Source: Halioglobus sp. (GTDB lineage: Bacteria > Pseudomonadota > Gammaproteobacteria > Pseudomonadales > Halieaceae). From it: 64,000 nt of DNA. Every line of letters begins with the position of its first letter. Positions within the stretch are counted from its first letter, which is position 1. The notes beneath the pieces were generated by a model. That model searched no databases. It worked only from the letters and a program-made list of their open reading frames with translations, and had not been told where the DNA came from. The translations under genes were made by a program, and so were the position numbers. The DNA lies in NCBI GenBank assembly GCA_029246385.1, contig JAQWNG010000008.1, forward strand, positions 62,001 through 126,000. The letters run 5' to 3'. Positions 28,469 through 38,916 of the stretch are shown here, piece after piece.

Positions 28469-29635
28469 TTAGTCGGCCTGGCGACGCAAAAAGGCAGGAA
28501 TATCGAAGTAATCCTCGCTGGCACCCTCTGCTGCTGCTGCAACCTGCCCACCGGCAGACTTGCGTGAACTGCGCATAGCAGGAGGACGTTCAAACTCCTT
28601 ATAGTCAGGCTCACCGTCTGAGTCAGCCACAGTAGGCCTTGGATTACCTTCTACAACCTGCAGCGGCACTCGAACAGCGGCACCATCAAGACCCGTAGCG
28701 ACAACAGTGACCTTGATCTCTTCCTTCATACTCGGGTCGATCACCGTGCCGACTACCACCGTGGCTTCTTCAGAGGCAAACTCCTCAATGGTCTCGCCAA
28801 CCTCTGTGAATTCACCCAACGACAAATCAAAGCCGGCAGTGATATTAACCAAGATGCCGCGCGCTCCAGCGAGATTGATGTCGTCTAATAGCGGACTGCT
28901 GATAGCTTTTTCTGCCGCCATGCGTGCGCGGTTTTCACCGTTAGCATAACCTGTACCCATCATTGCCATACCCATCTCCGACATCACAGTGCGAACATCA
29001 GCGAAATCGACATTAATCATCCCAGGGCGAATAATGAGGTCGGCTATGCCTTGCACCGCGCCCAACAGTACGTCATTGGCCTCACGAAACGCATCGAGCA
29101 GACTAGTATTTTTTCCTAGCACCTCCAATAACTTTTCATTCGGAATAGTAATCAAGGAATCCACGTGCTGCTCCAACTCGGCCAACCCCTCAAGAGCGAT
29201 ATTCAGGCGCTTCTTGCCTTCAAAAACGAATGGTCGGGTCACTACCGCGACGGTCAGTATGCCCAATTCTCTGGCCACTTCAGCAACCACCGGCGCACCG
29301 CCCGTCCCGGTGCCGCCGCCCATGCCGGCTGTTATAAACACCATGTCGGCGCCTCGCAGTGCCTCAGAAATACGCTCACGATCCTCCATTGCCGCCGCGC
29401 GACCGATTTCCGGATTGGCTCCGGCTCCCAGCCCTTTAGTGATATCTCCGCCCAGTTGCAGCGCTGTCTTGGCTACAATATCTGACAGTGCCTGCGAATC
29501 GGTATTGGCGCAGATAAAGTCTACTCCCTCCACATTATTTTCGATCATGTGTTTGACTGCGTTACCGCCGCCACCCCCGACCCCTATTACCTTGATCACT
29601 GCGTTTGATGGAATACTATCAATTAGTTCAAACAT
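28469..29635 (-). CDS. ftsZ: Cell division protein FtsZ
   Basis: A 388-residue tubulin homologue forming the Z ring. The N-terminus has KVIGVGGGGGNAV, the tubulin signature GGGTGTGGAP is intact, and the C-terminal conserved peptide (DYFDIPAFLRRQAD) for FtsA and ZipA binding is present. The ATG follows GGGAG by seven bases. It is the last gene of the dcw cluster. Between it and ftsA lies a hexanucleotide repeat. Confidence 0.98.
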   Translation of the reverse strand: MFELIDSIPSNAVIKVIGVGGGGGNAVKHMIENNVEGVDFICANTDSQALSDIVAKTALQLGGDITKGLGAGANPEIGRAAAMEDRERISEALRGADMVFITAGMGGGTGTGGAPVVAEVARELGILTVAVVTRPFVFEGKKRLNIALEGLAELEQHVDSLITIPNEKLLEVLGKNTSLLDAFREANDVLLGAVQGIADLIIRPGMINVDFADVRTVMSEMGMAMMGTGYANGENRARMAAEKAISSPLLDDINLAGARGILVNITAGFDLSLGEFTEVGETIEEFASEEATVVVGTVIDPSMKEEIKVTVVATGLDGAAVRVPLQVVEGNPRPTVADSDGEPDYKEFERPPAMRSSRKSAGGQVAAAAEGASEDYFDIPAFLRRQAD

Positions 29636-29692
29636 GGTCTTACTCCCCGTTTTTTAATTTGTCGCGCTCACGCGCCACGCTCTTCATACTCA

Positions 29693-29722
29693 CTACAACT
29701 ACAACTACAACTACAACTACAA
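29693..29722. repeat. Hexanucleotide tandem repeat between ftsA and ftsZ
   Basis: CTACAA is repeated five times without error (TTGTAG on the minus strand), six bases after the ftsA stop and 57 bases before the ftsZ start codon. It is noncoding. The ftsZ ribosome site lies outside it. Confidence 0.95.
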
Positions 29723-29727
29723 CATCT

Positions 29728-30969
29728 TTAAAAATTACTTTGCAGCCAGTGCTTGGCCCGGCTCCAAACACTCTCGCTGGAACCATTAGCGTTCGCGGAT
29801 GAACTCTTGCCGCCATCACTTCGATGCTCCATCCCGTACTGCAACAGTCCGACACTGGTTGCATAAATAGGGTTGCGAACAATATCGTTCAAGCCACGTA
29901 CCGTTTGCGGATATCCCACTCGCACAGGCATATGAAAAATCTCTTCCGCCAGCTCTATCACCCCCTCCATCTTGGAAGTGCCGCCGGTCAGGACAACACC
30001 CGCAGGCACCATGTCTTCATATCCGCTGCGTCTTAACTCAGCCTGCACCAGCGTGAACAATTCGTCATAGCGCGGCTCCACCACCTCGGCCAGAGACTGT
30101 CGAGACAGATCTCGAGGTGCACGGTCGCCAACGCTAGGCACTTTGATCGTTTCATCGGGACCCGCAAGCTGCGTTAGTGCACAGGCGTATTTGATTTTGA
30201 TTTCTTCCGCATGCTGAGTGGGTGTACGCAGCGCCATAGCAATATCATTAGTCACCTGATCCCCAGCAATAGGTATCACGCCGGTATGGCGAATAGAGCC
30301 TTCAGTGAATATCGCAATATCGGTGGTGCCACCACCAATGTCGACCATGCAGACACCTAACTCGCGCTCATCGTCGGTAAGCACGGAATAACTCGATGCG
30401 AGCTGCTCTAGAATGGTTTCTTCGACTTCTAGGCCGCAGCGGCGAATACATTTTTCAATATTCTGCGCGGCATTTACTGCGCAAGTGACAAGATGCACCT
30501 TGGCCTCTAGACGCACCCCAGACATGCCTAGTGGCTCCTTGATGCCCCCTTGATCATCAATGACATACTCTTGGGGCAGGATATGAAGAATTTTCTGATC
30601 GGCAGGTATCGCAACCGCCTGAGCCGCATCGATGACCCTCTCTAGGTCCGCGCGATAGACCTCCTTATCCTTGATGGCAACAATACCGTGCGAATTGAGA
30701 CTGCGAATGTGGCTGCCGGCGATACCAACGTAAACGGAGTGTATCTGGCAACCTGCCATCAGTTCAGCCTCTTCCGCCGCACGCTGGATAGATTGCACAG
30801 TCGATTCGATATTGACCACGACCCCCTTCTTCATGCCTTTAGACGGACTGGAACCGATACCGACAATTTCAATGTCACCCTCTTGACTAATCTCGCCCAC
30901 TATCGCCACCACCTTCGAGGTACCGATATCTAGGCCCACGATTAATTTTTTATCTTGTACGCTACCCAT
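29728..30969 (-). CDS. ftsA: Cell division protein FtsA
   Basis: A 413-residue actin-like protein that tethers FtsZ to the membrane. The ATP-binding phosphate-1 loop is in LIVGLDIGTSKVVAIVGE, phosphate-2 in CMVDIGGGTTDIAIF, and the adenosine motif in VVLTGGTSKMEGV. The C-terminus ends in an amphipathic helix (SVWSRAKHWLQSNF) for membrane attachment. Confidence 0.97.
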   Translation of the reverse strand: MGSVQDKKLIVGLDIGTSKVVAIVGEISQEGDIEIVGIGSSPSKGMKKGVVVNIESTVQSIQRAAEEAELMAGCQIHSVYVGIAGSHIRSLNSHGIVAIKDKEVYRADLERVIDAAQAVAIPADQKILHILPQEYVIDDQGGIKEPLGMSGVRLEAKVHLVTCAVNAAQNIEKCIRRCGLEVEETILEQLASSYSVLTDDERELGVCMVDIGGGTTDIAIFTEGSIRHTGVIPIAGDQVTNDIAMALRTPTQHAEEIKIKYACALTQLAGPDETIKVPSVGDRAPRDLSRQSLAEVVEPRYDELFTLVQAELRRSGYEDMVPAGVVLTGGTSKMEGVIELAEEIFHMPVRVGYPQTVRGLNDIVRNPIYATSVGLLQYGMEHRSDGGKSSSANANGSSESVWSRAKHWLQSNF

Positions 30970-31003
30970 GGCAGTGCCTCCCTCTTTCTGTCGCGATGCA
31001 TTG

Positions 31004-31864
31004 TTATAGTTCCGCTATCTGAGACGATTCTCTAAACGTTACGGCAACACCATTTTTATACCGCAAATCAACTTTTTTGACGTCTTCTCGCCGTGCGATT
31101 AGTTCGCTGCGATACACTTCTTCGAAGCGATGCATGCGGCCAAGAAAATCTTCAGCACCCAACGTCAACCGCATGCCGCCAGCCATAACCGCATCCATTT
31201 GCCCACGCTCATCAACTAGAAGTTGTTCCACTTGCAAACCTAGAGGCCTTAGAAATCCCACCAGACGCTGATACCTTGCCATCAGCGACTGAGCTGAACC
31301 CTCAGAGCCTTTCAGCAGTGGCAGAGAGCTCCAGTCGCCACGCTTATCCGTGTGAAAAACTTCACCTTCGTGATTAAGAAAACCATTCTGACCCCAGCGC
31401 GCTATGGGCAACTCTTCGAGAATGTGAATCTCCAGCGCTGCCGGCCACCTGCGCCGCACTGTAGCCTGATAAATCCACGGCAAACTCTCTAGTTGACGCT
31501 GTATTTGACGCAGGTCCGCATTGAGAAATCCGCCAGCCAGGCTTGGCTGCACGATGTCCTGTACCACCTGTGCCTGAGTGTGTTCCAGCTCACCCGTTAC
31601 ACTGATGCGCTGCACTGGCAGGCTCTGTAACTTTAAAAATCCTTTTGTTGCTACCGTCAGAACCACCACTGTGGCAAGCAGAACCAGGAAACGGTTGAGC
31701 CAGAAAAATGAGCGATTCGAGCGTTCTGCAACCCCAGCGGTATTACGTGTTGCACCGGAAGCGGACTTGCGCTTTACGCCTGGCAGCCTGCGACCTCGCG
31801 CTTTGCCGGAACGCGCTGCTTGCGGCTCTGAATCTGTTGCAGAATTTGTGATTTTTGAGGGCAT
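31004..31864 (-). CDS. ftsQ: Cell division protein FtsQ
   Basis: A 286-residue bitopic protein. A basic cytoplasmic tail is followed by one membrane helix (FLVLLATVVVLTVATKGFL), then a POTRA domain (VQRISVTGELEHTQ) and the FtsQ beta domain (PWIYQATVRRRWPAALEI). It recruits FtsB and FtsL to the divisome. Its start lies one base after the ddl stop. Confidence 0.95.
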   Translation of the reverse strand: MPSKITNSATDSEPQAARSGKARGRRLPGVKRKSASGATRNTAGVAERSNRSFFWLNRFLVLLATVVVLTVATKGFLKLQSLPVQRISVTGELEHTQAQVVQDIVQPSLAGGFLNADLRQIQRQLESLPWIYQATVRRRWPAALEIHILEELPIARWGQNGFLNHEGEVFHTDKRGDWSSLPLLKGSEGSAQSLMARYQRLVGFLRPLGLQVEQLLVDERGQMDAVMAGGMRLTLGAEDFLGRMHRFEEVYRSELIARREDVKKVDLRYKNGVAVTFRESSQIAEL

Positions 31865-31865
31865 A

Positions 31866-32789
31866 CTAGTGGCCCTCCGAGAAGCTTAATTCAGCAATAC
31901 GCCGCACCAAACCGGTGATATCTATGCCAGCTGCAGCTGCGGCCATTGGCACTAAACTATGAGATGTCATACCGGGCACCGTATTCACTTCCAAGACAAA
32001 GAAGCGTCCCAAGGCATCGCGCATCAAATCAACACGGCCCCACACGGAACAACCCAATGAGCGAAAAGCACGCAACGACAGCGCTGCAATGTCAGCTTCT
32101 TCACGAGCATCCAGCCCACTAGGACATTGGTAAAGCGTTTTGTCAGAAAGATACTTGGCCTCGTAATCATAAAATTCGTTCGCGGTCTCGAGACGTATCG
32201 ACGGCAAAGCGCTGTCACCCAGTATTGCCACGGTGTACTCCGCGCCCTCTATAAACTGCTCTGCAAGTACCTCACCTGAATATGCATTAGCCATGACGTA
32301 GGCCTGCTGCAATGTAATCGCGGTGTCTGCAGTGCTCATACCGAGACTGGAACCCTCGCTCGCGGGTTTGACAAATACTTTGCCAAGGCGATCAATGACC
32401 CCCTGCCAATCGGTTCTAGGAGTGAGCGTGGTGAACCCTGGAGTCGCCACTCCAATACCTTGCCACAGCTGTTTACAACGCTTTTTATCCATGGCCAACG
32501 CTGAGCCTAAAACACCTGTTCCGGTATATGGAATGCCCAGTGTTTGCAGCGCCCCCTGCATGCTGCCGTCCTCCCCACCCGGCCCGTGCAGGACAATAAA
32601 CGCGAGACCCGCACCGTGTAATTGTGCAGCCCAGTCCGGCTGCGCCGTATCCACCGCCAAGACATCAACCCCCAGCGACTGCAATGCGCTTACTACCGTC
32701 TGGCCACTCTGCAGCGAGATATCGCGCTCCGCAGAATGACCCCCTAGTAATACCGCAATTTTGCTATGGGCGAATTGGTCAGGGTTCAT
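31866..32789 (-). CDS. ddlB: D-alanine--D-alanine ligase
   Basis: A 307-residue ATP-grasp enzyme making the D-Ala-D-Ala dipeptide. Marks are [18 protein letters not shown], the [16 protein letters not shown] segment, [14 protein letters not shown] and the C-terminal [15 protein letters not shown]. The start overlaps the murC stop by four bases. Confidence 0.97.
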   Translation of the reverse strand: MNPDQFAHSKIAVLLGGHSAERDISLQSGQTVVSALQSLGVDVLAVDTAQPDWAAQLHGAGLAFIVLHGPGGEDGSMQGALQTLGIPYTGTGVLGSALAMDKKRCKQLWQGIGVATPGFTTLTPRTDWQGVIDRLGKVFVKPASEGSSLGMSTADTAITLQQAYVMANAYSGEVLAEQFIEGAEYTVAILGDSALPSIRLETANEFYDYEAKYLSDKTLYQCPSGLDAREEADIAALSLRAFRSLGCSVWGRVDLMRDALGRFFVLEVNTVPGMTSHSLVPMAAAAAGIDITGLVRRIAELSFSEGH

Positions 32790-34225
32790 ACACGCGACCC
32801 TTGTTTGCCGACCATAGCGCTCAGATTCTGCGCCAGCTGCGCGATCGTACCGGCCCCCTGCGTAACTACCACATCGCCATCGATGACGAGGGTTGTTAAT
32901 AACTCAGGGACTTGAAGGATAGATTCGACAAATATCGGTTCCACCTGACCTCGCTGGCGAATGCTACGAGCCAGACTACGGCTGTCTGCACCCGCAATAA
33001 TCTCCTCCCCTGCGGAGTAGACATCCAGCAACACCAGAACATCACACCCCGACAGTGCCGCAACGAAGTCCTCATATAAATCGCGGGTACGGGTATACCT
33101 ATGTGGCTGATAAACCATCACTACTCTGCGCTTCGGCCATGCCTGATGCACAGACTCTAATGTGGCTCGCACCTCGGTAGGATGATGACCGTAATCGTCC
33201 ACCAGCTGCGCCGTGCCGCTAGGAAATATAAGTTCACCGAGATGGGTAAAACGCCTGCTGACGCCCGCAAAGCCCGCAAGCCCTTGCTGAATGTCGGCGT
33301 CTGACAAACCCTCATCGCAAGCGACAACGACAGCTGCCGTCGCATTCAATACATTGTGTGTTCCGGGCATGTTCAGGCTTATCGGCAGTGGCGTGGATTC
33401 ACCTGGCCTATGAACGACAAATCCGGTAATAAGCCCGTTCCGATCCAGAGCACAAATCTGATAATCCGCGTCTTCCGAAAAACCGTAGGTAATTACCCGC
33501 CGCGATATCTCTGGCAACATATCGCGCACCATAAGGTCGTCAATACACAGCACAGCAACCCCGTAGAAGGGCAGATTGTGCAGAAACTCAAGAAACGTGC
33601 GCCTTAGAATAGTTAGATCACCGCCGTACGTTTCCAAATGGTCTGCTTCGATATTGGTCACCACTGTGACGACTGGCTGCAGGTGCAGAAAAGATGCATC
33701 ACTCTCATCCGCCTCGGCGATCAGAATTCGACCAGCGCCGAGTTGCGCATTGCTGCCGACACTATTGACCAAGCCACCAATGACAAACGTGGGATCTAGG
33801 CCCGCCTCTGCGAAAACCGCTGCAATCAGGCTAGTGGTTGTGGTCTTGCCATGCGTACCCGCGACGGCAATACCGTGCCGGTATCGCATCAGCTCTGCCA
33901 ACATTTCTGCCCTTGGCACCACTGGAATTCTCGTGGCACGAGCGGCAATAACCTCTGGGTTTTCCTCATCGACTGCACTGGAGCTGACGACCACATCAGC
34001 TCCATTAATATTGTCAGCCATATGACCAATAAAAACTTCGACACCTTGTTGGGCAAGCCGCCCAGTAACCGCACTGGCTCGCAGATCAGAGCCTGCCACC
34101 TCATAACCCAGATTTACCAGTACCTCAGCGATGCCGCTCATGCCAGAGCCACCGACGCCAATCATATGTATGCGACGAATGCGGCGCATCTCTGGCACAC
34201 TGTATACGCTGGCGCTATTAGGCAT
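32786..34225 (-). CDS. murC: UDP-N-acetylmuramate--L-alanine ligase
   Basis: A 479-residue Mur ligase adding the first amino acid of the stem peptide. The N-terminal UDP-binding motif is [17 protein letters not shown], the ATP loop [11 protein letters not shown], and [10 protein letters not shown] lies in the C-terminal domain. It overlaps murG by eight bases and ddlB by four. Confidence 0.97.
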   Translation of the reverse strand: MPNSASVYSVPEMRRIRRIHMIGVGGSGMSGIAEVLVNLGYEVAGSDLRASAVTGRLAQQGVEVFIGHMADNINGADVVVSSSAVDEENPEVIAARATRIPVVPRAEMLAELMRYRHGIAVAGTHGKTTTTSLIAAVFAEAGLDPTFVIGGLVNSVGSNAQLGAGRILIAEADESDASFLHLQPVVTVVTNIEADHLETYGGDLTILRRTFLEFLHNLPFYGVAVLCIDDLMVRDMLPEISRRVITYGFSEDADYQICALDRNGLITGFVVHRPGESTPLPISLNMPGTHNVLNATAAVVVACDEGLSDADIQQGLAGFAGVSRRFTHLGELIFPSGTAQLVDDYGHHPTEVRATLESVHQAWPKRRVVMVYQPHRYTRTRDLYEDFVAALSGCDVLVLLDVYSAGEEIIAGADSRSLARSIRQRGQVEPIFVESILQVPELLTTLVIDGDVVVTQGAGTIAQLAQNLSAMVGKQGSRV

Positions 34226-35318
34226 ACATCAGCTCCTCACAACAGTTGCTGACGCGCGCGGCCGCATCTGGAGCCGCCGCTGCGAAAGCGGCTGCGGCCA
34301 TCGCAGATAAGCGCTGCGGGGTGCGCACAAATTCTTGCAGCAAGCTCACGACTGCATCTTCATTCAGTTCGTGCTGGCATAACAGCACAGCACCACCGCA
34401 GTCAGTCAAAACACGAGCGTTTGCTGTTTGGTGATCGTCGATTGCATGCGGCAGTGGCACCAAAATCGCCGGACGGCCAACCACACATAACTCGGTAATC
34501 GTCAACGCACCGCAACGACACAGCACCAAGTCGGCCCAGGAATAGGCCTCCGCCATATTCTCTATGAAAGGGGCTACGCATATACCACGATCCAGCAAGG
34601 TTCCATAGGCTCGCCGCACAACATCATCATGCCCTTCACCCGTCTGGTGCCAGACTTCGATTGCGATATTCTCACCCTTGAGCAGACGTTCTACGGCCCC
34701 AGGTATAACGTCGTTTATAGGACGAGCGCCAAGACTGCCGCCGACCACCAGCAGTCGCAGAGGTCGTTGTCCGACATAGTCATAGGTCTGCTCTACTCTG
34801 GCCTGCAGCAGTTCACGGCGCACGGGATTGCCCACCACTGTATGATTTCTTTTGTTATCAAAGGCACCTGGGAAGCCGGCAAGGATTCTGGTCGCCAATG
34901 GCGCCAACAGTCGATTAGTGGTGCCGGCGACTGCATTTTGCTCATGGATCACCAAGGGTTTACGCAGCACCCAGGCGGCCACTCCGGCGGGGCCTGAAAC
35001 ATAACCACCCATGCCCACCACGCAACGAGGTCCGCGGCGTAGCAATAAGCACAGAGCCTCTAGCACAGCGATGACCAAGAACAGCACTGCTAGGAGTTTG
35101 TCGAAAACACTTTTGCCCCGCACGCCGCGGATGGACAGGCAGTGCAAAGTGATGCCCGCAGCGGGTACCACACGATGCTCAAGACCACGCGCCGTGCCGA
35201 TCCACTCCACCCGATATCCACGTGACAGTAACTCTAGGGCAACTGCAAGCGCGGGATACACATGGCCGCCAGTGCCGCCGGCCATCATCATAATCAACGG
35301 TTTCTCCGCTGCCATCAT
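34218..35318 (-). CDS. murG: UDP-GlcNAc:lipid I GlcNAc transferase
   Basis: A 366-residue GT28 glycosyltransferase that makes lipid II at the inner face of the membrane. The G loops are visible ([15 protein letters not shown] and [13 protein letters not shown]), with the UDP-GlcNAc site in [16 protein letters not shown]. It overlaps ftsW by four bases. Confidence 0.97.
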   Translation of the reverse strand: MMAAEKPLIMMMAGGTGGHVYPALAVALELLSRGYRVEWIGTARGLEHRVVPAAGITLHCLSIRGVRGKSVFDKLLAVLFLVIAVLEALCLLLRRGPRCVVGMGGYVSGPAGVAAWVLRKPLVIHEQNAVAGTTNRLLAPLATRILAGFPGAFDNKRNHTVVGNPVRRELLQARVEQTYDYVGQRPLRLLVVGGSLGARPINDVIPGAVERLLKGENIAIEVWHQTGEGHDDVVRRAYGTLLDRGICVAPFIENMAEAYSWADLVLCRCGALTITELCVVGRPAILVPLPHAIDDHQTANARVLTDCGGAVLLCQHELNEDAVVSLLQEFVRTPQRLSAMAAAAFAAAAPDAAARVSNCCEELMYA

Positions 35319-36466
35319 ACGGGTCTCCTGCGCTGAGGAACCGTGCGTGTGTCACGATCAATACGGACCACTAAACCCAACATGACACAACACACTATTA
35401 GGCTGCTGCCTCCGTAGCTGACGAACGGCAAGGTCAACCCCTTAGTAGGCAACAAGCCGGAACTGACGCCCATGTTGACAAAAGCCTGGCCAGAAAATAT
35501 AAGAGCAACGCCGTAACATAGGTAAGCACCGAAGGCATTTCCTTTCACAAACGCCTTGCGCCCCACCCAGAGTATTCGACCGATCAAAGCCACGAACAAC
35601 CCAATAACCGCGCTAGCCCCGATAAAACCCGTCTCTTCAGCCCAAATAGAAAACACGAAATCAGTATGTGCCTCAGGCAAATAGAACAATTTCTGTACGC
35701 TGTTACCAAGCCCAACGCCTAGCCATTCCCCACGACCGAAAGCGATCAGTGACTGAGTGAGCTGGAAACCTGTATTGAACGGGTCTGCCCATGGATCGGT
35801 ATACGCGGTCAAGCGCTTCATCCGATATGGTTCGCTAAGAATCAGCACTAACAAGGCTAGCAGTGCGCCGAAAACGACCAGCATAAAGTGCCCCACCCTG
35901 ACTCCGGCCAGAAACAACATCCCAAACGCAGTGGCAGAGACGATGACCGTGGCACCAAAATCTGGTTCTATCATCAACAGCAGAGTAGTCGCGAATAACA
36001 CCGCCATAGGCTTTATAAACCCCTGCCACTGATTGCGCACTTCATGCTCACGTCGCACCATATAGCCGGCTAGATAAACTACCATTGCAAGCTTGGCAAA
36101 TTCCGAGGGTTGCAGCGTGAATGGACCCAAGGGCAACCAGCGCTGGCTGCCATTTACTTCACGCCCGACACCGGGAATCAACACCAGTATCAGCAGCGCC
36201 AACGCACCAAATAACCACCACCACCCGGTTGCAAGCCAGAACTGCGGCTTCACGCAATAGCTCGCGATGGCCGCAGTAACACCTATAATCAGGTAAACAA
36301 AATGCCGACGACTGTGAAACCACGGGTTTTGGAAATGCCATTCAGCGTACTCGATTGAAGCAGACGTACTTGCAACTAGCCCTATCAGTAACAAAGCCAG
36401 CGTCAGCATGATTAAGGTCATGTCGGGCGCAGATAACACAGCGGGCTGAGTGACTGTTCTGCTCAC
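35315..36466 (-). CDS. ftsW: Peptidoglycan glycosyltransferase FtsW
   Basis: A 383-residue SEDS polymerase with ten predicted membrane helices. Hallmarks are the large periplasmic loop region GFQLTQSLIAFGRGEWLGVG, the catalytic-Asp segment with EAHTDFVFSIWAEE, and the C-terminal LTLPFVSYGGSSL. It polymerises lipid II at the septum together with FtsI. Four-base overlaps join it to murD and murG. Confidence 0.97.
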   Translation of the reverse strand: MSRTVTQPAVLSAPDMTLIMLTLALLLIGLVASTSASIEYAEWHFQNPWFHSRRHFVYLIIGVTAAIASYCVKPQFWLATGWWWLFGALALLILVLIPGVGREVNGSQRWLPLGPFTLQPSEFAKLAMVVYLAGYMVRREHEVRNQWQGFIKPMAVLFATTLLLMIEPDFGATVIVSATAFGMLFLAGVRVGHFMLVVFGALLALLVLILSEPYRMKRLTAYTDPWADPFNTGFQLTQSLIAFGRGEWLGVGLGNSVQKLFYLPEAHTDFVFSIWAEETGFIGASAVIGLFVALIGRILWVGRKAFVKGNAFGAYLCYGVALIFSGQAFVNMGVSSGLLPTKGLTLPFVSYGGSSLIVCCVMLGLVVRIDRDTRTVPQRRRPV

Positions 36467-37830
36467 TTCACGCCCCCCAGAGCATTAACCAGCGAACAAA
36501 ACACTTCGCCGCGATGTTGATAGTTGCTGAACATATCGAAGCTCGCACAGGCCGGCGATAGCAACACCACATCACCGGCCTTGGCTTTCACGGCAGCAAC
36601 ATTGACGGCTTCGTCAAGCGAAGACACACAAAGCACAGCAACACATGACGACAACGCCTCCTGCAATAAAACCGCGTCCTCGCCTATAAGTATTAGTAAC
36701 TTGCAGTGACGCGACACAGTCTCCTGCAGCTGATAAAAATCCGCACCCTTACCCTGGCCGCCAGCAATGAGCAGGATGTCACGCTCTCCTCCCACACCCG
36801 ATAGAGCCGCTTCAGTGGCACCGATATTGGTTCCCTTCGAATCGTTAACGAAGCGCACGCCCTTGATGTCGGCGATTAACTCACAGCGATGCGGCAGACC
36901 AACAAAGTTTCGCAGTGAGGCCTGCATGCCAGATAATGAAAGCCCGGCGCTGTACCCCAGTGCAAGTGCTGCCAGAGCATTGGCAATATTGTGACGACCA
37001 ATAAGGCTCAGTTCCGACACAGGAAGTAGCACTTCCAAGCCGAAGCATAGGTATTCCAGGCCTGTTTGGTGGCGCAGACCAAAATCACCCGGCTCAGGCT
37101 CTCTCATAGACCAACCCACCGCCTCGACATCGGTACTCAGCAGAGGCATTGTTAGGGGCGCATCCCGGTTAATGACCACTTTTTTGCAACCGCAAAAGAT
37201 TCGCTGCTTTGCCTTTTTGTAAGCTGTCATCGTGCGGTGACGGTCCATGTGGTCAGCACTGACATTTAACACAGTGGCTACCGCCAGACCCAGTCTATCG
37301 GCTCGTTCCAATTGAAAGCTGGAAAGTTCCAGCACGTACAGATCACGCTCGCGCGACAACAGATCCAATGCTGGTGTGCCCAAGTTACCTCCAACACCAA
37401 CGTTCAAGTGGGCGTCCCGCGCCATCTGTCCCAGCAACTCGGTCACTGTTGATTTGGCATTTGAGCCAGTAATGCCTATTACCGGAACATCCACTTCTCG
37501 CATAAACAGATCGACATCACCGACCACATCAGCACCCGCGGTCCGCGCTTGAACAACGATAGGCGCCTCCATCGAGATGCCGGGACTAACAACCAACTCA
37601 GTAGCATTGGCAATCATCTCGATAGGGTAATCATCGGCATAAACTTCGACGTCCGGCATCTCATTACGCAGTTCATCCAACCCCGGTGGCTGCGTACGGG
37701 TGTCAACCACTGAAAACGGATCGCCTCGCCGATAGAGATAGCGCGCGCAGGACAGCCCAGTGGCCCCAAGGCCCACTACTACCCGCTGCTCGTAACTCTC
37801 TACCCGTTTTGAAGCCACTGTTATGTTCAC
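36463..37830 (-). CDS. murD: UDP-N-acetylmuramoyl-L-alanine--D-glutamate ligase
   Basis: A 455-residue Mur ligase. VVGLGATGLSCARYL binds UDP, the ATP loop is GITGSNAKSTVTELL, in which Ala-Lys-Ser-Thr replaces the commoner GKST pattern, as in other MurD proteins, and FVNDSKGTN is the family signature. It follows mraY without a gap. Confidence 0.96.
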   Translation of the reverse strand: MNITVASKRVESYEQRVVVGLGATGLSCARYLYRRGDPFSVVDTRTQPPGLDELRNEMPDVEVYADDYPIEMIANATELVVSPGISMEAPIVVQARTAGADVVGDVDLFMREVDVPVIGITGSNAKSTVTELLGQMARDAHLNVGVGGNLGTPALDLLSRERDLYVLELSSFQLERADRLGLAVATVLNVSADHMDRHRTMTAYKKAKQRIFCGCKKVVINRDAPLTMPLLSTDVEAVGWSMREPEPGDFGLRHQTGLEYLCFGLEVLLPVSELSLIGRHNIANALAALALGYSAGLSLSGMQASLRNFVGLPHRCELIADIKGVRFVNDSKGTNIGATEAALSGVGGERDILLIAGGQGKGADFYQLQETVSRHCKLLILIGEDAVLLQEALSSCVAVLCVSSLDEAVNVAAVKAKAGDVVLLSPACASFDMFSNYQHRGEVFCSLVNALGGVK

Positions 37831-38913
37831 CTAACGCAACTTTAGTGTCGCCAGTCCAAACAGGACTAGCATTACCGTTATAATCCAGAAACGCACGATG
37901 ATGCGCGGCTCTGGCCAACCTTGAAGTTCAAAGTGATGATGAATGGGTGCCATGCGGAAAATCCGCTTGCCTGTCAATTTAAACGACGCCACCTGAATAA
38001 TCACCGAAGCGGTCTCCAGCACGAAGATTCCACCCATGATAAAAAATACAATTTCGTGGCGCGTGACGACCGCCACCGTTCCCAGTGCTGCGCCCAGTGC
38101 CAGTGAGCCAACATCGCCCATAAATACCTGAGCGGGATATGTGTTAAACCATAAAAACCCTAGTCCAGCACCGGCGATACTGCCGCAAAATACTGCTAAC
38201 TCACCACTGCCAGCGATATAAGGAATGTGCAGGTAATCGGCAAAATCTATGCGGCCAGTGAGATAGGCAATAATGCCTAACGCCGTGCCTACCAGCACGG
38301 TAGGAAGTATCGCTAGACCATCCAGTCCATCGGTCAAGTTCACCGCGTTGCTCGCACCGACAATCACAAAATAACTCAACACAATGAAGAATGGCCCCAT
38401 GCTCCAGACGAAATCTTTAAAGAAGGGCACGTACAGTTGTGTCGTAACGGGCGCATCAAATGCGAGGTATAGATAGAGCGCGGCGGCCAACCCTGCCAAC
38501 GACTGCCACAAATATTTCCAGCGCGCCGGCAGTCCGCGAGAGTCCCGCTCAACTACTTTACGGTAATCATCTATCCAACCCACAGCGCCGAAAGCCAATG
38601 TCACGAGCAATGTTAGCCAGAGATAACGGTTACTCAGGTCGCCCCACAATAGCGTGGACGCGGAAATAGATAACAGCAGCAAGCCTCCGCCCATGGTCGG
38701 CGTGCCAGCCTTACTAAGATGGCTTTCGGGACCATCACTGCGCACCGACTGCCCGACTTGATAAAGTTGCAAACGGCGAATCATTAACGGCCCGGCCGCC
38801 AGGGCAATGGCAAGCGCTGTGCCTGCAGCCAGAATTCCACGCAAAGTCAGATATTGAAACACGCCAAAAGCGCTTTCATATTGGGTGAGGAAATTCGCCA
38901 GCAGCAGCAACAT
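37831..38913 (-). CDS. mraY: Phospho-MurNAc-pentapeptide transferase
   Basis: A 360-residue polytopic enzyme making lipid I. Diagnostic segments are [42 protein letters not shown] and the C-terminal [14 protein letters not shown]. Ten membrane helices are predicted. Length and motifs are entirely normal. Confidence 0.98.
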   Translation of the reverse strand: MLLLLANFLTQYESAFGVFQYLTLRGILAAGTALAIALAAGPLMIRRLQLYQVGQSVRSDGPESHLSKAGTPTMGGGLLLLSISASTLLWGDLSNRYLWLTLLVTLAFGAVGWIDDYRKVVERDSRGLPARWKYLWQSLAGLAAALYLYLAFDAPVTTQLYVPFFKDFVWSMGPFFIVLSYFVIVGASNAVNLTDGLDGLAILPTVLVGTALGIIAYLTGRIDFADYLHIPYIAGSGELAVFCGSIAGAGLGFLWFNTYPAQVFMGDVGSLALGAALGTVAVVTRHEIVFFIMGGIFVLETASVIIQVASFKLTGKRIFRMAPIHHHFELQGWPEPRIIVRFWIITVMLVLFGLATLKLR

Positions 38914-38916
38914 AAC

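Noticed and set aside
29605-29882. Frames with long runs of Thr or Val over the ftsA-ftsZ gap
   Set aside because: They are translations of the CTACAA repeat in other frames and overlap the real ftsA and ftsZ genes.
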